Source: Paenibacillus odorifer
GTDB lineage: Bacteria > Bacillota > Bacilli > Paenibacillales > Paenibacillaceae
DNA length: 64,000 nt
Assembly (NCBI RefSeq): GCF_000758725.1
Contig: NZ_CP009428.1
Span: forward strand, 6,386,001-6,450,000
Direction: 5' to 3'
Shown: piece by piece, positions 50,638 through 59,744 of the stretch
Layout of the letters: each line of letters opens with the position of its first letter
Position numbering within the stretch: the first letter of the stretch is position 1
Notes under the pieces: generated by a model
Database searches by the model: none
The model's input: only the letters and a program-made list of their open reading frames with translations
What the model was told of the DNA's origin: nothing
Program-made: the position numbers and the translations under genes

Positions 50638-52002
50638 TTAAACCGTTACAGCCTCTTTGCTTGGTACTGTTGTCGGCAGTGCTTGAAGACCCACTGTATT
50701 CAGGAAGTTCCAAGGTTTGTTGTAATGCGGTTGGAAGAAGAAATCGATAAAGGCTAGTTGGTCGATTGTCATATGATTTTGAATGCATACAGACACTGTG
50801 TTGATCGATTGCGTCAGATCCATCTTGGACATAATTTGTGCCCCGAGAATACGGCGTGTGGCGCGATCAAACACTACTTTTAACTGAACCTGCTCAAAGG
50901 TTGGCATAAATTCTGGACGGTAATTATCAATAATCATGGCGGTTTCCACGTCCATTCCTTCAGCCTTAGCTCCTTCTTCAGTAAGCCCTGTTGCAGCGAT
51001 ATTATCTTCATAAATCTTAATGCCCGAAGTCCCTTGTGTACCCATATAAGGAATGGTCTCTGTTACCAAGTTGCGTGCAACTAAGGTTCCCATCCGCACA
51101 GCATTGGTTGCCAGTGGGATATAGGCGTGTTTGCCTGTAGGGTTGTAGTGAATCGCACAGCTGTCGCCCGCGGCATATACATCTGGGCAGCTAGTCTGCA
51201 TATAGTTATTGACCACAATGGCACCATTAGGCAGCATATCGACTTGACCTTTTAAGAGTTCAGTATTAGGACGGAAACCAATGCAGAGAATGACCAGATC
51301 TGTTTCATGCTCTCCTTTGCTTGTAATAACCTTTGTTACCTTACCATCTTTGCCCGCAAAAGAGCTGACCTTCTCATTCAGTGCCAATTTAATCCCATGA
51401 TCCTGAAAAGATTGTTCGATCGGTGCAGTAAATTCTTGATCCAGATATTTACTCAGAATGCGATCTTCACCATCAATTAGCGTAACTTGCTTCCCATTCA
51501 TTTGAAAAGCTTCCACCAGTTCAACGCCGATATATCCAGCGCCGACGACGGTGATTTTATTCGCTTGTTTAGCTTTTTCTATAATAGTGTTGGAATGATC
51601 ATAGTTCTTGGAAAGTAAAATCCCCTCGAGTTCAAATCCTTCAAGCTTCGGCACAATCGGCCATGAACCTGTAGTCATAATCAGCTTATCGTAGGTGTCA
51701 GCGAACTCGTGGCCTGTCTCCAGATTGCGTACACGCAATGTTTTGGACTTCGTATCCACTGCAGTTACTTCATGACGCATATTGGTCTTTACGCCAAGCT
51801 CTGCAAGCTTTTCTGGTGAAGAATAGAATAGCCCCTCTGGGTCTTTAACCACTCCACCTACATACAAGGCAATTCCACAGGATAAGAAGGAAATATTATC
51901 ATTACGCTCATATACAGTAATCTCGGCATCTGGGTAAAGCTGAGCAGTATTCACAATTGCGGCGGTTCCGGCATGGGTACATCCAATGACAGCTACTTTC
52001 AT
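50638..52002 (-). CDS. nox: NADH oxidase, FAD/CoA-disulfide-reductase family
   Basis: A 454-aa flavoprotein that oxidises NADH with O2, probably to water. From the ATG at 52002 (AAGGAGG, 8 nt) the sequence begins MKVAVIGCTHAGTAA. H10 and the redox cysteine C42 in ISFLSCGIALY are the conserved active residues of water-forming Nox. FAD and NAD Rossmann motifs follow (VVGAGYIGVELVEAF, and VYAAGDSCAIHYN for the second FAD contact). The C-terminal dimerisation domain includes SINTVSVCIQNHMTIDQLAFIDFFFQPHYNKPWN. Coenzyme A disulfide reductase is the alternative. Two TGTGA-N6-TCAC palindromes overlap its promoter, which fits control by redox state. Confidence 0.92.
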   Translation of the reverse strand: MKVAVIGCTHAGTAAIVNTAQLYPDAEITVYERNDNISFLSCGIALYVGGVVKDPEGLFYSSPEKLAELGVKTNMRHEVTAVDTKSKTLRVRNLETGHEFADTYDKLIMTTGSWPIVPKLEGFELEGILLSKNYDHSNTIIEKAKQANKITVVGAGYIGVELVEAFQMNGKQVTLIDGEDRILSKYLDQEFTAPIEQSFQDHGIKLALNEKVSSFAGKDGKVTKVITSKGEHETDLVILCIGFRPNTELLKGQVDMLPNGAIVVNNYMQTSCPDVYAAGDSCAIHYNPTGKHAYIPLATNAVRMGTLVARNLVTETIPYMGTQGTSGIKIYEDNIAATGLTEEGAKAEGMDVETAMIIDNYRPEFMPTFEQVQLKVVFDRATRRILGAQIMSKMDLTQSINTVSVCIQNHMTIDQLAFIDFFFQPHYNKPWNFLNTVGLQALPTTVPSKEAVTV

Positions 52003-52091
52003 TATTTCTTCCTCCTTCAAATGGACAATCGGGTTATATATTTGACTTGCATGACCGATCAATGATGGAATCTGATCAACAATGGGTTAGT

Positions 52092-52107
52092 TGTGATTTA
52101 TTTCACT
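52092..52107 (-). promoter_or_regulatory. Redox-type palindrome A at nox
   Basis: TGTGA-TTTATT-TCACT, centred about 12 bp downstream of the predicted start point, a repressor position. Confidence 0.6.
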
Positions 52108-52118
52108 TTATAAATTGA

Positions 52119-52146
52119 TTATATTGTGATATTTATCACATTACAA
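52119..52146 (-). promoter_or_regulatory. Predicted promoter of nox
   Basis: TTGTAA (52141-52146) and a perfect TATAAT (52119-52124) with a 16-bp spacer; the start point would be near 52112, with a leader of about 110 nt. Confidence 0.6.
52125..52140 (-). promoter_or_regulatory. Redox-type palindrome B at nox
   Basis: TGTGA-TATTTA-TCACA, full match to the CRP/FNR consensus and close to the Rex site TTGTGA-N6-TCACAA. It exactly fills the space between -35 and -10, so binding should block transcription. Confidence 0.65.
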
Positions 52147-52284
52147 GTCTTTTCCGCCTATATCCTCAAATTGTTCACAATTTTAAGTTTTTTCCGCCAC
52201 TGCTGCCGAATGCGACGACCTCATTAGCTTTGCCACGTGAGAGGTACATTATGATCTGCATTTGCAGGAATCCAAAGGAAGCAT

Positions 52285-52324
52285 AAAAAAGGCTTCCCCT
52301 CTAATACAACAAGGAGAAGCCCTT
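52285..52324 (-). terminator. Terminator of the formate-THF ligase gene
   Basis: GGCTTCTCC/GGGGAAGCC arms around an AT-rich loop with six T on the minus strand. Confidence 0.88.
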
Positions 52325-52336
52325 TATTAAACACTT

Positions 52337-53971
52337 TTACACCAGACCGTGAATCTCTCCGTCCTCGTCCATCCATAGTCCCTCAGCAGCTGGCTTAGCT
52401 GGCAGACCTGGCATCGTAACGATATTGCCTGTAATAACTACCGCAAAGCCTGCACCAAGCGAAAGAGTAATATCTCGGACACCAATCGTAAAACCTTCCG
52501 GTGCTCCGAGGAGTCTAGGCTGGTCGGAGAAGGAATAAGGCGTCTTCGCCAAACATACTTGAAGATCATTTAGCCCAAGCCGCTCAATAACCGCCAGACT
52601 ACGCTTAGCCGCCGGAGAAAAGTTCACTTCTGCCCCGCGGTAAATCTCACGGACAATTTTGTTGATTTTGGATGAAATGTCGAGATCTTTCTCATACAAA
52701 GGAGCAAAGTGGCTCGTGCCACTATTATTCAAGAGCTTGTTCAGCTCAGAAGCCAGCTCCTGTCCACCTGCACTACCTTCCGCCCATACTTTTGAGATTG
52801 CAGCCGGCACGTTTAAATTGCGGCAGGCCTCCAGTACATCGTTAATCTCGCCCTCACTGTCCCCTTCAAAATGATTAATGGCAACTAAAACAGGGACTCC
52901 AAATTTACCGAGATTCTCTACATGGCGTTCTAAATTCACCAATCCCGCGCGCAGCGCCGTCCGATTCTCGGTTAGAAGCTCACCTTTAGGCACACCACCG
53001 TTATATTTCAAGGACTTAACAGTTACGACAAGAACAGCAGCAGAAGGGGTTAACTCGGCCTGTTGGCATTTGATATCCATGAATTTCTCTGCACCAAGAT
53101 CCGCTCCGAAGCCTGCTTCGGTGACCACAACATCCCCTAGCTTAAGGGCATAACGAGTGCCAATAACACTGCTGCAGCCATGAGCGATATTCGCAAACGG
53201 ACCCCCGTGCACAATAACAGGCGTACCTTCCAGAGTCTGTACCAAGTTTGGCTTAACTGCTTCCTTAAGCAGCGCTGTCATCGCTTCAACGGCCCCGATT
53301 CGCTCGGCTGTCACCGGTTGTCCCTCTTGGTCATAACCAATTAGAATACGGTTCAAACGCTTCTTGAGATCAATGAGGCTATCGCATAGGCATAACACAG
53401 CCATAATCTCAGAAGCCGTTGTAATCTGAAAGCCACTTTCCCGTACGGCTCCGTTTCCGTCTCCGAGCCCAGTCACAATACTGCGCAGGCTGCGGTCATT
53501 CATATCCATGACACGTTTCCAAACGATACGCTGCGGATCCAGTCCCAGCTCATTGCCTTGGAAGATATGATTATCAATCATTGCGGACAATAAATTATGT
53601 GCAGAAGTTACCGCATGAATATCACCGGTAAAGTGCAAATTAATCTCATCAGCCGGAACAATCTGCGACTTCCCGCCGCCTGTTGCGCCGCCCTTCATCC
53701 CTAAGCAAGGCCCGAGCGACGGCTCACGTAAAGCAGCCACAGTCTTCACACCTGCTGCATTCATTGCCTGCGCCAACCCGATGGTTGTTAAGGTCTTACC
53801 CTCGCCAGCAGGGGTGGGATTCACCGCAGTGACCAGAACCAGCTTGCCATCTGGCTTGTTTTTCATTTCCTCCCATAAGGATGGCGAGAGTTTGCTTTTA
53901 TATTTGCCGTATAGTTCCAGATGCTGCTCGTCGATCCCTGCTTGTGCTGCTACCTCTGTAATTAACTTCAT
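52337..53971 (-). CDS. fhs: Formate-tetrahydrofolate ligase
   Basis: Makes 10-formyl-THF from formate, ATP and THF, bringing formate into purine and one-carbon metabolism. The P-loop is TPAGEGKTLTTIGLAQA, and other signatures are EPSLGPCLGMKGGATGGGKSQIVP, NLHFTGDIHAVTSAHNLL and the C-terminal TGNIVTMPGLPAKPAAE. The ATG at 53971 has AGGAGGG about 12 nt upstream and gives MKLITEVAAQAGID, aligned with known ligases (544 aa). The ATG at 54028 has no ribosome site. Together with the channel gene and glyA it forms a formate-to-C1 route. Confidence 0.95.
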   Translation of the reverse strand: MKLITEVAAQAGIDEQHLELYGKYKSKLSPSLWEEMKNKPDGKLVLVTAVNPTPAGEGKTLTTIGLAQAMNAAGVKTVAALREPSLGPCLGMKGGATGGGKSQIVPADEINLHFTGDIHAVTSAHNLLSAMIDNHIFQGNELGLDPQRIVWKRVMDMNDRSLRSIVTGLGDGNGAVRESGFQITTASEIMAVLCLCDSLIDLKKRLNRILIGYDQEGQPVTAERIGAVEAMTALLKEAVKPNLVQTLEGTPVIVHGGPFANIAHGCSSVIGTRYALKLGDVVVTEAGFGADLGAEKFMDIKCQQAELTPSAAVLVVTVKSLKYNGGVPKGELLTENRTALRAGLVNLERHVENLGKFGVPVLVAINHFEGDSEGEINDVLEACRNLNVPAAISKVWAEGSAGGQELASELNKLLNNSGTSHFAPLYEKDLDISSKINKIVREIYRGAEVNFSPAAKRSLAVIERLGLNDLQVCLAKTPYSFSDQPRLLGAPEGFTIGVRDITLSLGAGFAVVITGNIVTMPGLPAKPAAEGLWMDEDGEIHGLV

Positions 53972-54083
53972 GCTTGTATAAAACCCTCCTGCCGTTATTA
54001 TCCTGCTGTACTCCACTTTTTTATGCATGTTCGCACAGTTGCTATATTCTCTTCAAAGGATACATGGTCTTTTTAAAGCGTCA

Positions 54084-54111
54084 AGTATAATTTATCACAA
54101 TAAAAATTCAA
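54084..54111 (-). promoter_or_regulatory. Predicted promoter of fhs
   Basis: TTGAAT (54106-54111), 16-bp spacer, TATACT (54084-54089). The spacer contains one TTGTGA half-site of the type found at nox, without a matching second half. Confidence 0.55.
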
Positions 54112-54132
54112 GGCAATCTCCATTAATCCTTT

Positions 54133-54181
54133 TAAAAAAAGAAAATCCCCGCGAGCATCGGTCGAAACCGAGTCGAAGGGA
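54133..54181 (-). terminator. Terminator of the glutathione peroxidase gene
   Basis: ATCCC...GGGGAT with an inner CGGT-TTCG-ACCG tetraloop hairpin, followed by TTTC and seven T on the minus strand. Confidence 0.75.
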
Positions 54182-54220
54182 TACTTGGAAGATCACTCTG
54201 CAACTAACCCCATAAAGGGT

Positions 54221-54697
54221 CTACAGGAGTGACTCAATATGTTGTTTCATCGTTTCCGGCGATTCTTTGGGCTCCACACGAGCCACTACATTGCCGCTGC
54301 GATCAATAAGAAATTTCGTGAAATTCCAGCTAATGTCGCTGCTGTCTCCAGCACCAGGCTGCTGCTCCTTCAAATAATTGAAAAGCGGGCTGGCATCCGG
54401 TCCATTAACATCAACTTTGGCGAAGACCGGAAAGGTAACTCCATAATTAATCTGACAGAATTCCTCAGCCTCTTCACTCGTACCTGGCTCCTGACCCGCA
54501 AACTGGTTGCAGGGGAATCCTAATACTACAAGTCCTTGATCGCTATACTGTTCGTATAGCTTCTGAAGGTCTCCATACTGTGGTGTAAGTCCGCACTTAC
54601 TAGCCGTATTAGCAATCAGCAGCACCTTACCTTCATACTCCGCAAACGGCACTTCTTTACCCGAAGGTGTAACGCCGGCAAAATTGTAGATCGACAT
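54221..54697 (-). CDS. Glutathione peroxidase-family thiol peroxidase
   Basis: A 158-aa cytoplasmic peroxidase, BsaA/Gpx-like. The peroxidatic cysteine is C35 in NTASKCGLTPQY, with the catalytic glutamine in FPCNQFAGQEPG and tryptophan in ISWNFTKFLID. Gram-positive members generally use thioredoxin rather than glutathione as reductant. AGGAAGGGG precedes the ATG. It is transcribed separately from fhs. Confidence 0.94.
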   Translation of the reverse strand: MSIYNFAGVTPSGKEVPFAEYEGKVLLIANTASKCGLTPQYGDLQKLYEQYSDQGLVVLGFPCNQFAGQEPGTSEEAEEFCQINYGVTFPVFAKVDVNGPDASPLFNYLKEQQPGAGDSSDISWNFTKFLIDRSGNVVARVEPKESPETMKQHIESLL

Positions 54698-54792
54698 CTT
54701 TATTCCCCTTCCTTCCTTGTACTTGGACTACACTACGTATCTTACCCGAACTGTAAGGGAATGCAACTTCTGAACTCTTTGTATTGCCATAG

Positions 54793-54826
54793 AAAAAGCA
54801 GCCCTACCCATTTCATAGGACTGCTC
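54793..54826 (-). terminator. Terminator of the carboxypeptidase gene
   Basis: AGCAGTCCTA/TAGGGCTGCT arms (one G-T pair), followed by TTTTTC on the minus strand. Confidence 0.82.
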
Positions 54827-54838
54827 TCTGCGTCTGTG

Positions 54839-55687
54839 TTATTTCGATACCGGAATTGCGTCATAATATTCTTCCAACGTAATATCCTTCTCATTGATAT
54901 AAGTTGCAATGTCCTTGCCTACATAACGGATATGCCAAGGCTCGTACTTATATCCGGTAATGTCTTGCTTACCTTCAGGATATCTGATGATAAAACCATA
55001 TTCCCCTACATGCTTGGCCAACCACTCGGCTTCCTTCGTCCCACCAAAACAGCTCTCGGCGGCACATTTTCCATCACTTCCCGAGACATCAATAGCCAGC
55101 CCGGTCTGATGCTCGCTGTAGCCGGGGACTGCACTGTAAGTACGGGCTTTTTCTTCCCCATCTCTCTCCACATAACGGTTATACAAAGTCGTCTGGGTTG
55201 CCTGTGACCGGTATGCAGAAACGCCTGCTAAATAAATTCCGTCTTCCTCTGCACCTGCGAACATCTTCTCCAAGGCTTTGGCAGCTTCACTTCGCATCAT
55301 ACGCTTTTCGATTTTCTCTTTGAATGTAAAACGGACATCAGGATAGACAAGATCCGTTGGTTTATAATTATCAGGCAAGCCGTACTGCTTATTTACCATC
55401 ACTGTAATACTATCAGGCTCTGCAGAAATAGGATCTGGAACACTACCCGCATTATCACCGCCTGATTCAGGCGGATTAGAGGGTTCAGATGGATCAGCTA
55501 CTGCCGGGTCTGTAATCCCCCCTCCATCACTTTCCCCCGTATTCCCAGGCTCACCTTGAAGATTATCCCCCACATTTATATTAGAACCGTTACTCTCCGA
55601 AGCAGAAGGAGACGTGTACTTTCCTATTCCCCAACCGACAGCAATAACGACAATTAACAAGATTATAATTTTAAATTTTTTTGACAT
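54839..55687 (-). CDS. M15 family D-alanyl-D-alanine carboxypeptidase, VanY-like
   Basis: A 282-aa extracytoplasmic zinc peptidase trimming the stem peptide of peptidoglycan. An N-terminal membrane anchor (about residues 6-23) is followed by a Gly/Ser/Pro/Glu-rich spacer (about 27-90). The catalytic domain shows SAYRSQATQ, the zinc motif GYSEHQTGLAIDVSG (HxxxxxxD), and YEPWHIRYVG with the second histidine. Start GGAGGA-supported. Vancomycin-related genes are not nearby, so this is probably a housekeeping enzyme. Confidence 0.93.
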   Translation of the reverse strand: MSKKFKIIILLIVVIAVGWGIGKYTSPSASESNGSNINVGDNLQGEPGNTGESDGGGITDPAVADPSEPSNPPESGGDNAGSVPDPISAEPDSITVMVNKQYGLPDNYKPTDLVYPDVRFTFKEKIEKRMMRSEAAKALEKMFAGAEEDGIYLAGVSAYRSQATQTTLYNRYVERDGEEKARTYSAVPGYSEHQTGLAIDVSGSDGKCAAESCFGGTKEAEWLAKHVGEYGFIIRYPEGKQDITGYKYEPWHIRYVGKDIATYINEKDITLEEYYDAIPVSK

Positions 55688-55813
55688 CTGTAAGTTCTTC
55701 CTCCTCGAAGCCGAACATTCTATTTATCTATTAGACAGGCTTTCCTTCATAAATGTTTCACTAAGAACCTAATTTAAAAATAAAAATCAATATGTTCCAC
55801 GCTATAAAATAAA

Positions 55814-55860
55814 GGTTACCATAGGTCATTAGCTTCAGCGCTAACTACCCTATGGTAACA
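55814..55860 (-). terminator. Terminator of the DEAD-box helicase gene
   Basis: GTTACCATAGG/CCTATGGTAAC outer arms with an inner TTAGC/GCTAA stem, followed by a T-rich (CTTTATTTTA) stretch on the minus strand. Confidence 0.75.
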
Positions 55861-55887
55861 AGTTTCATCTATAAAACTCTACTAACT

Positions 55888-57696
55888 TTATCTGGAAGTG
55901 CCGCGACCGCCGCTTTTAAAGCCACCGGATCCATTGCTACGGCCACCGCGTGAAGATCCACCACCGCTGTTGCGGCCGCCTTTGCCAGCAGCGCCACCCT
56001 TGGCACCGCCGTATCCACCTTTGCTGCCTTTACCACCTTTGCCGCCTCTAGACGGGCCTGAACCATAGCCGCTGCCTAAGCCGCCACGTGGAGTGCCTCC
56101 AGTGTAGGCACCGCCGTCCGCACCTCTAGCTACGTTCTCACTGTAGCCAGTGCTTGGTCCGCCCTTCCGGTTCGCACCGCGCGAACCGGCGCTAGGCGTT
56201 GCCGCGTTGCCGCTGGCAGACGCTTCGCCTCGGGAGGCGAAGGCGCCATAGCCGCCGCCTACTCGCACTACGCCGGCAGCCTTGCCGCCGCCCTTAGGAG
56301 CAGCAGCGTCATAGCCGCTGCCGCCACGCTTGCCCGCCGCCGCATCGGAACGACCGCGGCGTCCTTCTGCAGGCGCGCCCCAGCCGCCTGCTTCTTTACC
56401 GCGGCCACGGCCACCTTGCCGCGCTCCGCCTTCGCCGCGCGGAGCTCCGCCGCGGCCAGAGCCGCCGGTCTTCGGCCCGCGGCCCGTGCGCGCTGCCTCA
56501 GCGCCGCCGCTTTGGCGACCGCCGTGGCGTCCGCCTCCTTGCACAGGGATGAATTCGCCAACGCCGAATTCGTCCTTCTCGTAACGGCGGCGATCCAGCC
56601 GCTGCGAGATGCCATGCTCGATCAAATCCAGACCCTCTTGATCACGTGGAGATACGAAAGTAATCGCAAGCCCTTTGCCACCAGCACGGCCAGTCCGGCC
56701 AATCCGGTGAATATAGCTATCCACATCAAGCGGCATATCATAGTTAAAGATGTGAGTAATACCTTCAACATCCAGACCCCGAGCTGCTACGTCTGTCGCT
56801 ACAAGCAGCTGCAGCTTCGCATCACGGAATCTTTTCATCACGCCTTCACGTTTACCTTGGGACAAATCACCGTGCAGCTCGTCGCATTCATAACCGGCTG
56901 CTTGCAGCGCTTCGTTCAGGTTGGATACCCGCCGTTTCGTCCGGCAGAAAATAATAGCCAAGTAAGGACGATCCCGTTCAATGAGGGATTTGAGCGCTTC
57001 TTCTTTATTGCGGTCCGAGCATTCCACTACTTGTTGTTTGATATTATCCAGCGGAATCGGAGAACCACTCTTAATGATGATATCCAGTGGCTCTTTCATG
57101 TAATTAGCAGCGAGACGTTTAATCGGATCAGGCATTGTCGCGGAGAACAACATAGTCTGACGACGATAAGGGACAGCCGTAATGATGGTCTCAACATCCT
57201 CCAAGAAGCCCATGTGCAGCATTTGATCGGCTTCGTCCAGAACGAGCATTTTTACGCCGCTAAGATCCAGCGTCTCCCGGCGCATATGATCCAAAAGTCT
57301 GCCCGGTGTACCGATGATAAGATGTCTGCCGCCTTCCAGCTTGCGCAGTTGCTTCTCTACATCCTGACCACCGTAAACCGCCAATATTTTAATATCCGTA
57401 TGACGCGCCAGCTTGCGTGCCTCTTCTGTAATTTGCAAAGCCAGCTCACGTGTTGGAGCCATAATCAGCGCCTGAGGATAAGCCCGCTCCGTATGGATCT
57501 TGTCCATAATTGGCAGCAAAAAGGCCAAAGTCTTCCCTGTACCTGTCTTCGCTCTAGCTATTACATCCAAGCCCTGCACCAGTGGCGGAATGGCTTCCTG
57601 TTGCACTGGCGTAGGTTTAACAATGCCTTGACTTTGAAGCAATGTACACAGTAATTCTGAAACTCCTAAATCTTTAAATCCCGGCAAATTCTCCAC
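55888..57696 (-). CDS. DEAD-box RNA helicase with long Gly/Arg/Lys-rich tail
   Basis: A 602-aa helicase. The core (residues about 1-380) carries the Q motif PTPVQQEAIP, motif I ARAKTGTGKT, Ia PTRELALQ, Ib TPGRLLDH, II VLDEADQM, III SATMP, and the C-terminal VI HRIGRTGRAG. From about residue 395 to the end the protein is a low-complexity tail of Gly, Arg, Lys, Ser and Ala with RGG/GRGK-like repeats, probably RNA-binding. It may serve in cold adaptation or ribosome assembly like CshA/DeaD. The start is GTG at 57696 or TTG at 57687. The tail region is locally much richer in GC. Confidence 0.93.
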   Translation of the reverse strand: MENLPGFKDLGVSELLCTLLQSQGIVKPTPVQQEAIPPLVQGLDVIARAKTGTGKTLAFLLPIMDKIHTERAYPQALIMAPTRELALQITEEARKLARHTDIKILAVYGGQDVEKQLRKLEGGRHLIIGTPGRLLDHMRRETLDLSGVKMLVLDEADQMLHMGFLEDVETIITAVPYRRQTMLFSATMPDPIKRLAANYMKEPLDIIIKSGSPIPLDNIKQQVVECSDRNKEEALKSLIERDRPYLAIIFCRTKRRVSNLNEALQAAGYECDELHGDLSQGKREGVMKRFRDAKLQLLVATDVAARGLDVEGITHIFNYDMPLDVDSYIHRIGRTGRAGGKGLAITFVSPRDQEGLDLIEHGISQRLDRRRYEKDEFGVGEFIPVQGGGRHGGRQSGGAEAARTGRGPKTGGSGRGGAPRGEGGARQGGRGRGKEAGGWGAPAEGRRGRSDAAAGKRGGSGYDAAAPKGGGKAAGVVRVGGGYGAFASRGEASASGNAATPSAGSRGANRKGGPSTGYSENVARGADGGAYTGGTPRGGLGSGYGSGPSRGGKGGKGSKGGYGGAKGGAAGKGGRNSGGGSSRGGRSNGSGGFKSGGRGTSR

Positions 57697-58076
57697 CTCA
57701 CTATTTTCTCGGTTTAATTTGATTACATCTCTTTCTTAACTTCCGTCTTCAAAAGCCCTGTATGAGGCAGCCTGCATAGGCTGTCCTGTTCTGGGCATAT
57801 GCTTCAGATTCAGCTATATTCAAACAAAAGCGGAAGAACACCGTCACCGGCATCCTTCCGTCCCATGTATCCCTTGACCCGTTAAAAGAGTGCGGTCAAA
57901 GTTCGGTTTCTGGGCAGCAGCGATCCACCGGACGTTAAGACGGCACTCCATTTGCGTTCCATTCCACTTTATACAATAGAAGTAAAGTTAAGCTTAGAAA
58001 GTTATCTTTTATATTGTACTTGATAGAAAGGCATTTGTGTGAAACTGCTGAAGAATAATTATTCAAATCCCTTAAG
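57697..58076 (-). promoter_or_regulatory. Long structured leader region of the helicase gene
   Basis: This 380-bp region has promoter-like TACAAT/TATAAA words near 58011-58017, implying a leader of 300 nt or so. It contains hairpins, including CGGAAG...CTTCCG near 57830-57860 followed by CTTTTGTTT, and GCAGCCTGCATAGGCTG near 57768-57784. No ORF was found. Confidence 0.45.
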
Positions 58077-59744
58077 CTAGAACCTTCCCGATTTAAAAAT
58101 CGCATAGATCAGCCACAAGAACATCAGAAGTGCCACTACGCTGCCAACCTCCACTGTAGGGAAATTCCATAACACTGAAGGCTGTCCACGCATCGCAGTA
58201 CCAATAATGAGTCCTGTCATGATGATGCTAAACGCGAGCATCACAATACTGAATGCTAAACGGTTACCTACCCGGTCCAGCTTACGCTCCAGATTCTGCA
58301 TCTCAGGTGCCACAATCTCCACCTTTATCTTGCCCTTACTGATCAGCGCGGATAACTGCTTAGCCTGCCCAGGAAGCTCCAGCAGACTCTCTGTTAAGTC
58401 GGCTACGCCTCCGAGGAACTTACGCTGCAATCGACTGCCGCTAAAGCGCTGCTTCACAAGTTCCCGCCCAAAGGGTTCCGCCATCTCCAAAATACTGATG
58501 GTTGGATCTAAGTTGCTGATGACTCCCTCCAGCGTGAGCATTGTCTTCCCTAACATCGTCAAATCCGGCGGCAGCACTAGACGGTGTTTTCGCGCTATCC
58601 CGAACAGATCATTCAGGGCTTTGCCAATACTCATTTTGCTAAATGGAACATCATAATATTCATCCCGCAGCCGATCCATATCATCATGCAGCGCACTTCG
58701 ATCAGCATCCTCAGGAATGACTCCAAGACGCAAAATTGCCCGGACCATTGCATCCGTATTTTTGCGCATTAGAGCGATAATAAGTGCAGATAGCTGCTCC
58801 TTCATCTCCTCATTCAGCCGACCCATCATGCCAAAATCAATCAAAGCCAGCTTTCCATCACCCATCCGTATAACATTGCCCGGATGAGGATCAGCATGGA
58901 AAAAACCATGAATGAAGATTTGTCTAAGCATCATCTCCACAATTTGCTGTGCGATGGCTTTAAGCTTAACGCCGTTACTCAGCAGCTCATCGCGACGACT
59001 CAGCGTTGTCCCTACCACATATTCCATCGTCAGCACTCGTGCTGACGTATAGTCCCAATAGATATCCGGGATGTACACTCCCTCATAATCCATCTGCTGA
59101 TCGATTTTCTCTGCATTACGTCCCTCTTGGCTATAATCCAGCTCGCCAAGCAGCGATTTAGAGAACTCCTCTACCATACGGCACAGCTGATATTGCCTCG
59201 CCCAGCTGAGCCGCTTTTCAGCAAGCGTGCTTAAATCTTTGAGAATTTCCAAATCCCTGCTCATCGTTCGCAGAATACCAGGACGTTGAACTTTAACAGC
59301 TACGACTTGTCCACTGTGAAGTACAGCCCTATGCACCTGACCAATGGATGCCGCAGCAAGTGGCGTATCCTCAAAAGAGTTAAAGATTTCATCCATATGC
59401 TGATCCAGTTCCTGCTCAATGATCGCGCGCACGCGGTCGACAGGAAAAGGAGGCACATTATCCTGTAGTTTTACCAATTCCTGAATAATAGAATCAGGCA
59501 GCAGATCTGAACGGGTACTGGCGAGTTGTCCCAGCTTAATAAAGGTTGGACCCAAATCCTCCAGCACCAGCCGAATCCGCTCCCCGAGCGTAAGGCTTGT
59601 GTGTGCTTCCTGCGTTACAAGACGACGTGGAAGGGATAGTAAGTGATAGAGCCCCAGCTCTTCCACCATATAGCCAAAACCATGGCGCATAAGCGCCATG
59701 GCGATTGCCCGGTAACGTCCGGCATGTCTAATGCGTACTGCCAT
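58077..59744 (-). CDS. AarF/UbiB (ABC1) family atypical kinase
   Basis: A 555-aa protein-kinase-like ATPase. The family-specific N-terminal motif FIKLGQLASTRSDLLP (KxGQ) is present. The kinase core has VAVKVQRPGI (catalytic lysine), FFHADPHPGNVIRM (catalytic loop) and LIDFGMMG (metal-binding DFG). Two C-terminal membrane helices (about residues 495-550) anchor it. In other bacteria UbiB supports quinone synthesis; here menaquinone or lipid homeostasis is possible. Its ATG directly follows the stop of the phasin-like gene. Confidence 0.92.
   Translation of the reverse strand: MAVRIRHAGRYRAIAMALMRHGFGYMVEELGLYHLLSLPRRLVTQEAHTSLTLGERIRLVLEDLGPTFIKLGQLASTRSDLLPDSIIQELVKLQDNVPPFPVDRVRAIIEQELDQHMDEIFNSFEDTPLAAASIGQVHRAVLHSGQVVAVKVQRPGILRTMSRDLEILKDLSTLAEKRLSWARQYQLCRMVEEFSKSLLGELDYSQEGRNAEKIDQQMDYEGVYIPDIYWDYTSARVLTMEYVVGTTLSRRDELLSNGVKLKAIAQQIVEMMLRQIFIHGFFHADPHPGNVIRMGDGKLALIDFGMMGRLNEEMKEQLSALIIALMRKNTDAMVRAILRLGVIPEDADRSALHDDMDRLRDEYYDVPFSKMSIGKALNDLFGIARKHRLVLPPDLTMLGKTMLTLEGVISNLDPTISILEMAEPFGRELVKQRFSGSRLQRKFLGGVADLTESLLELPGQAKQLSALISKGKIKVEIVAPEMQNLERKLDRVGNRLAFSIVMLAFSIIMTGLIIGTAMRGQPSVLWNFPTVEVGSVVALLMFLWLIYAIFKSGRF

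Noticed and set aside
50358..50750. 130-codon plus-strand frame
   Set aside because: It starts in the repeat array, crosses the nox terminator hairpin and ends inside nox on the opposite strand.
56416..57654. 412-codon plus-strand frame opposite the DEAD-box helicase
   Set aside because: It is antisense to intact helicase motifs and arises from the codon bias of the true gene.
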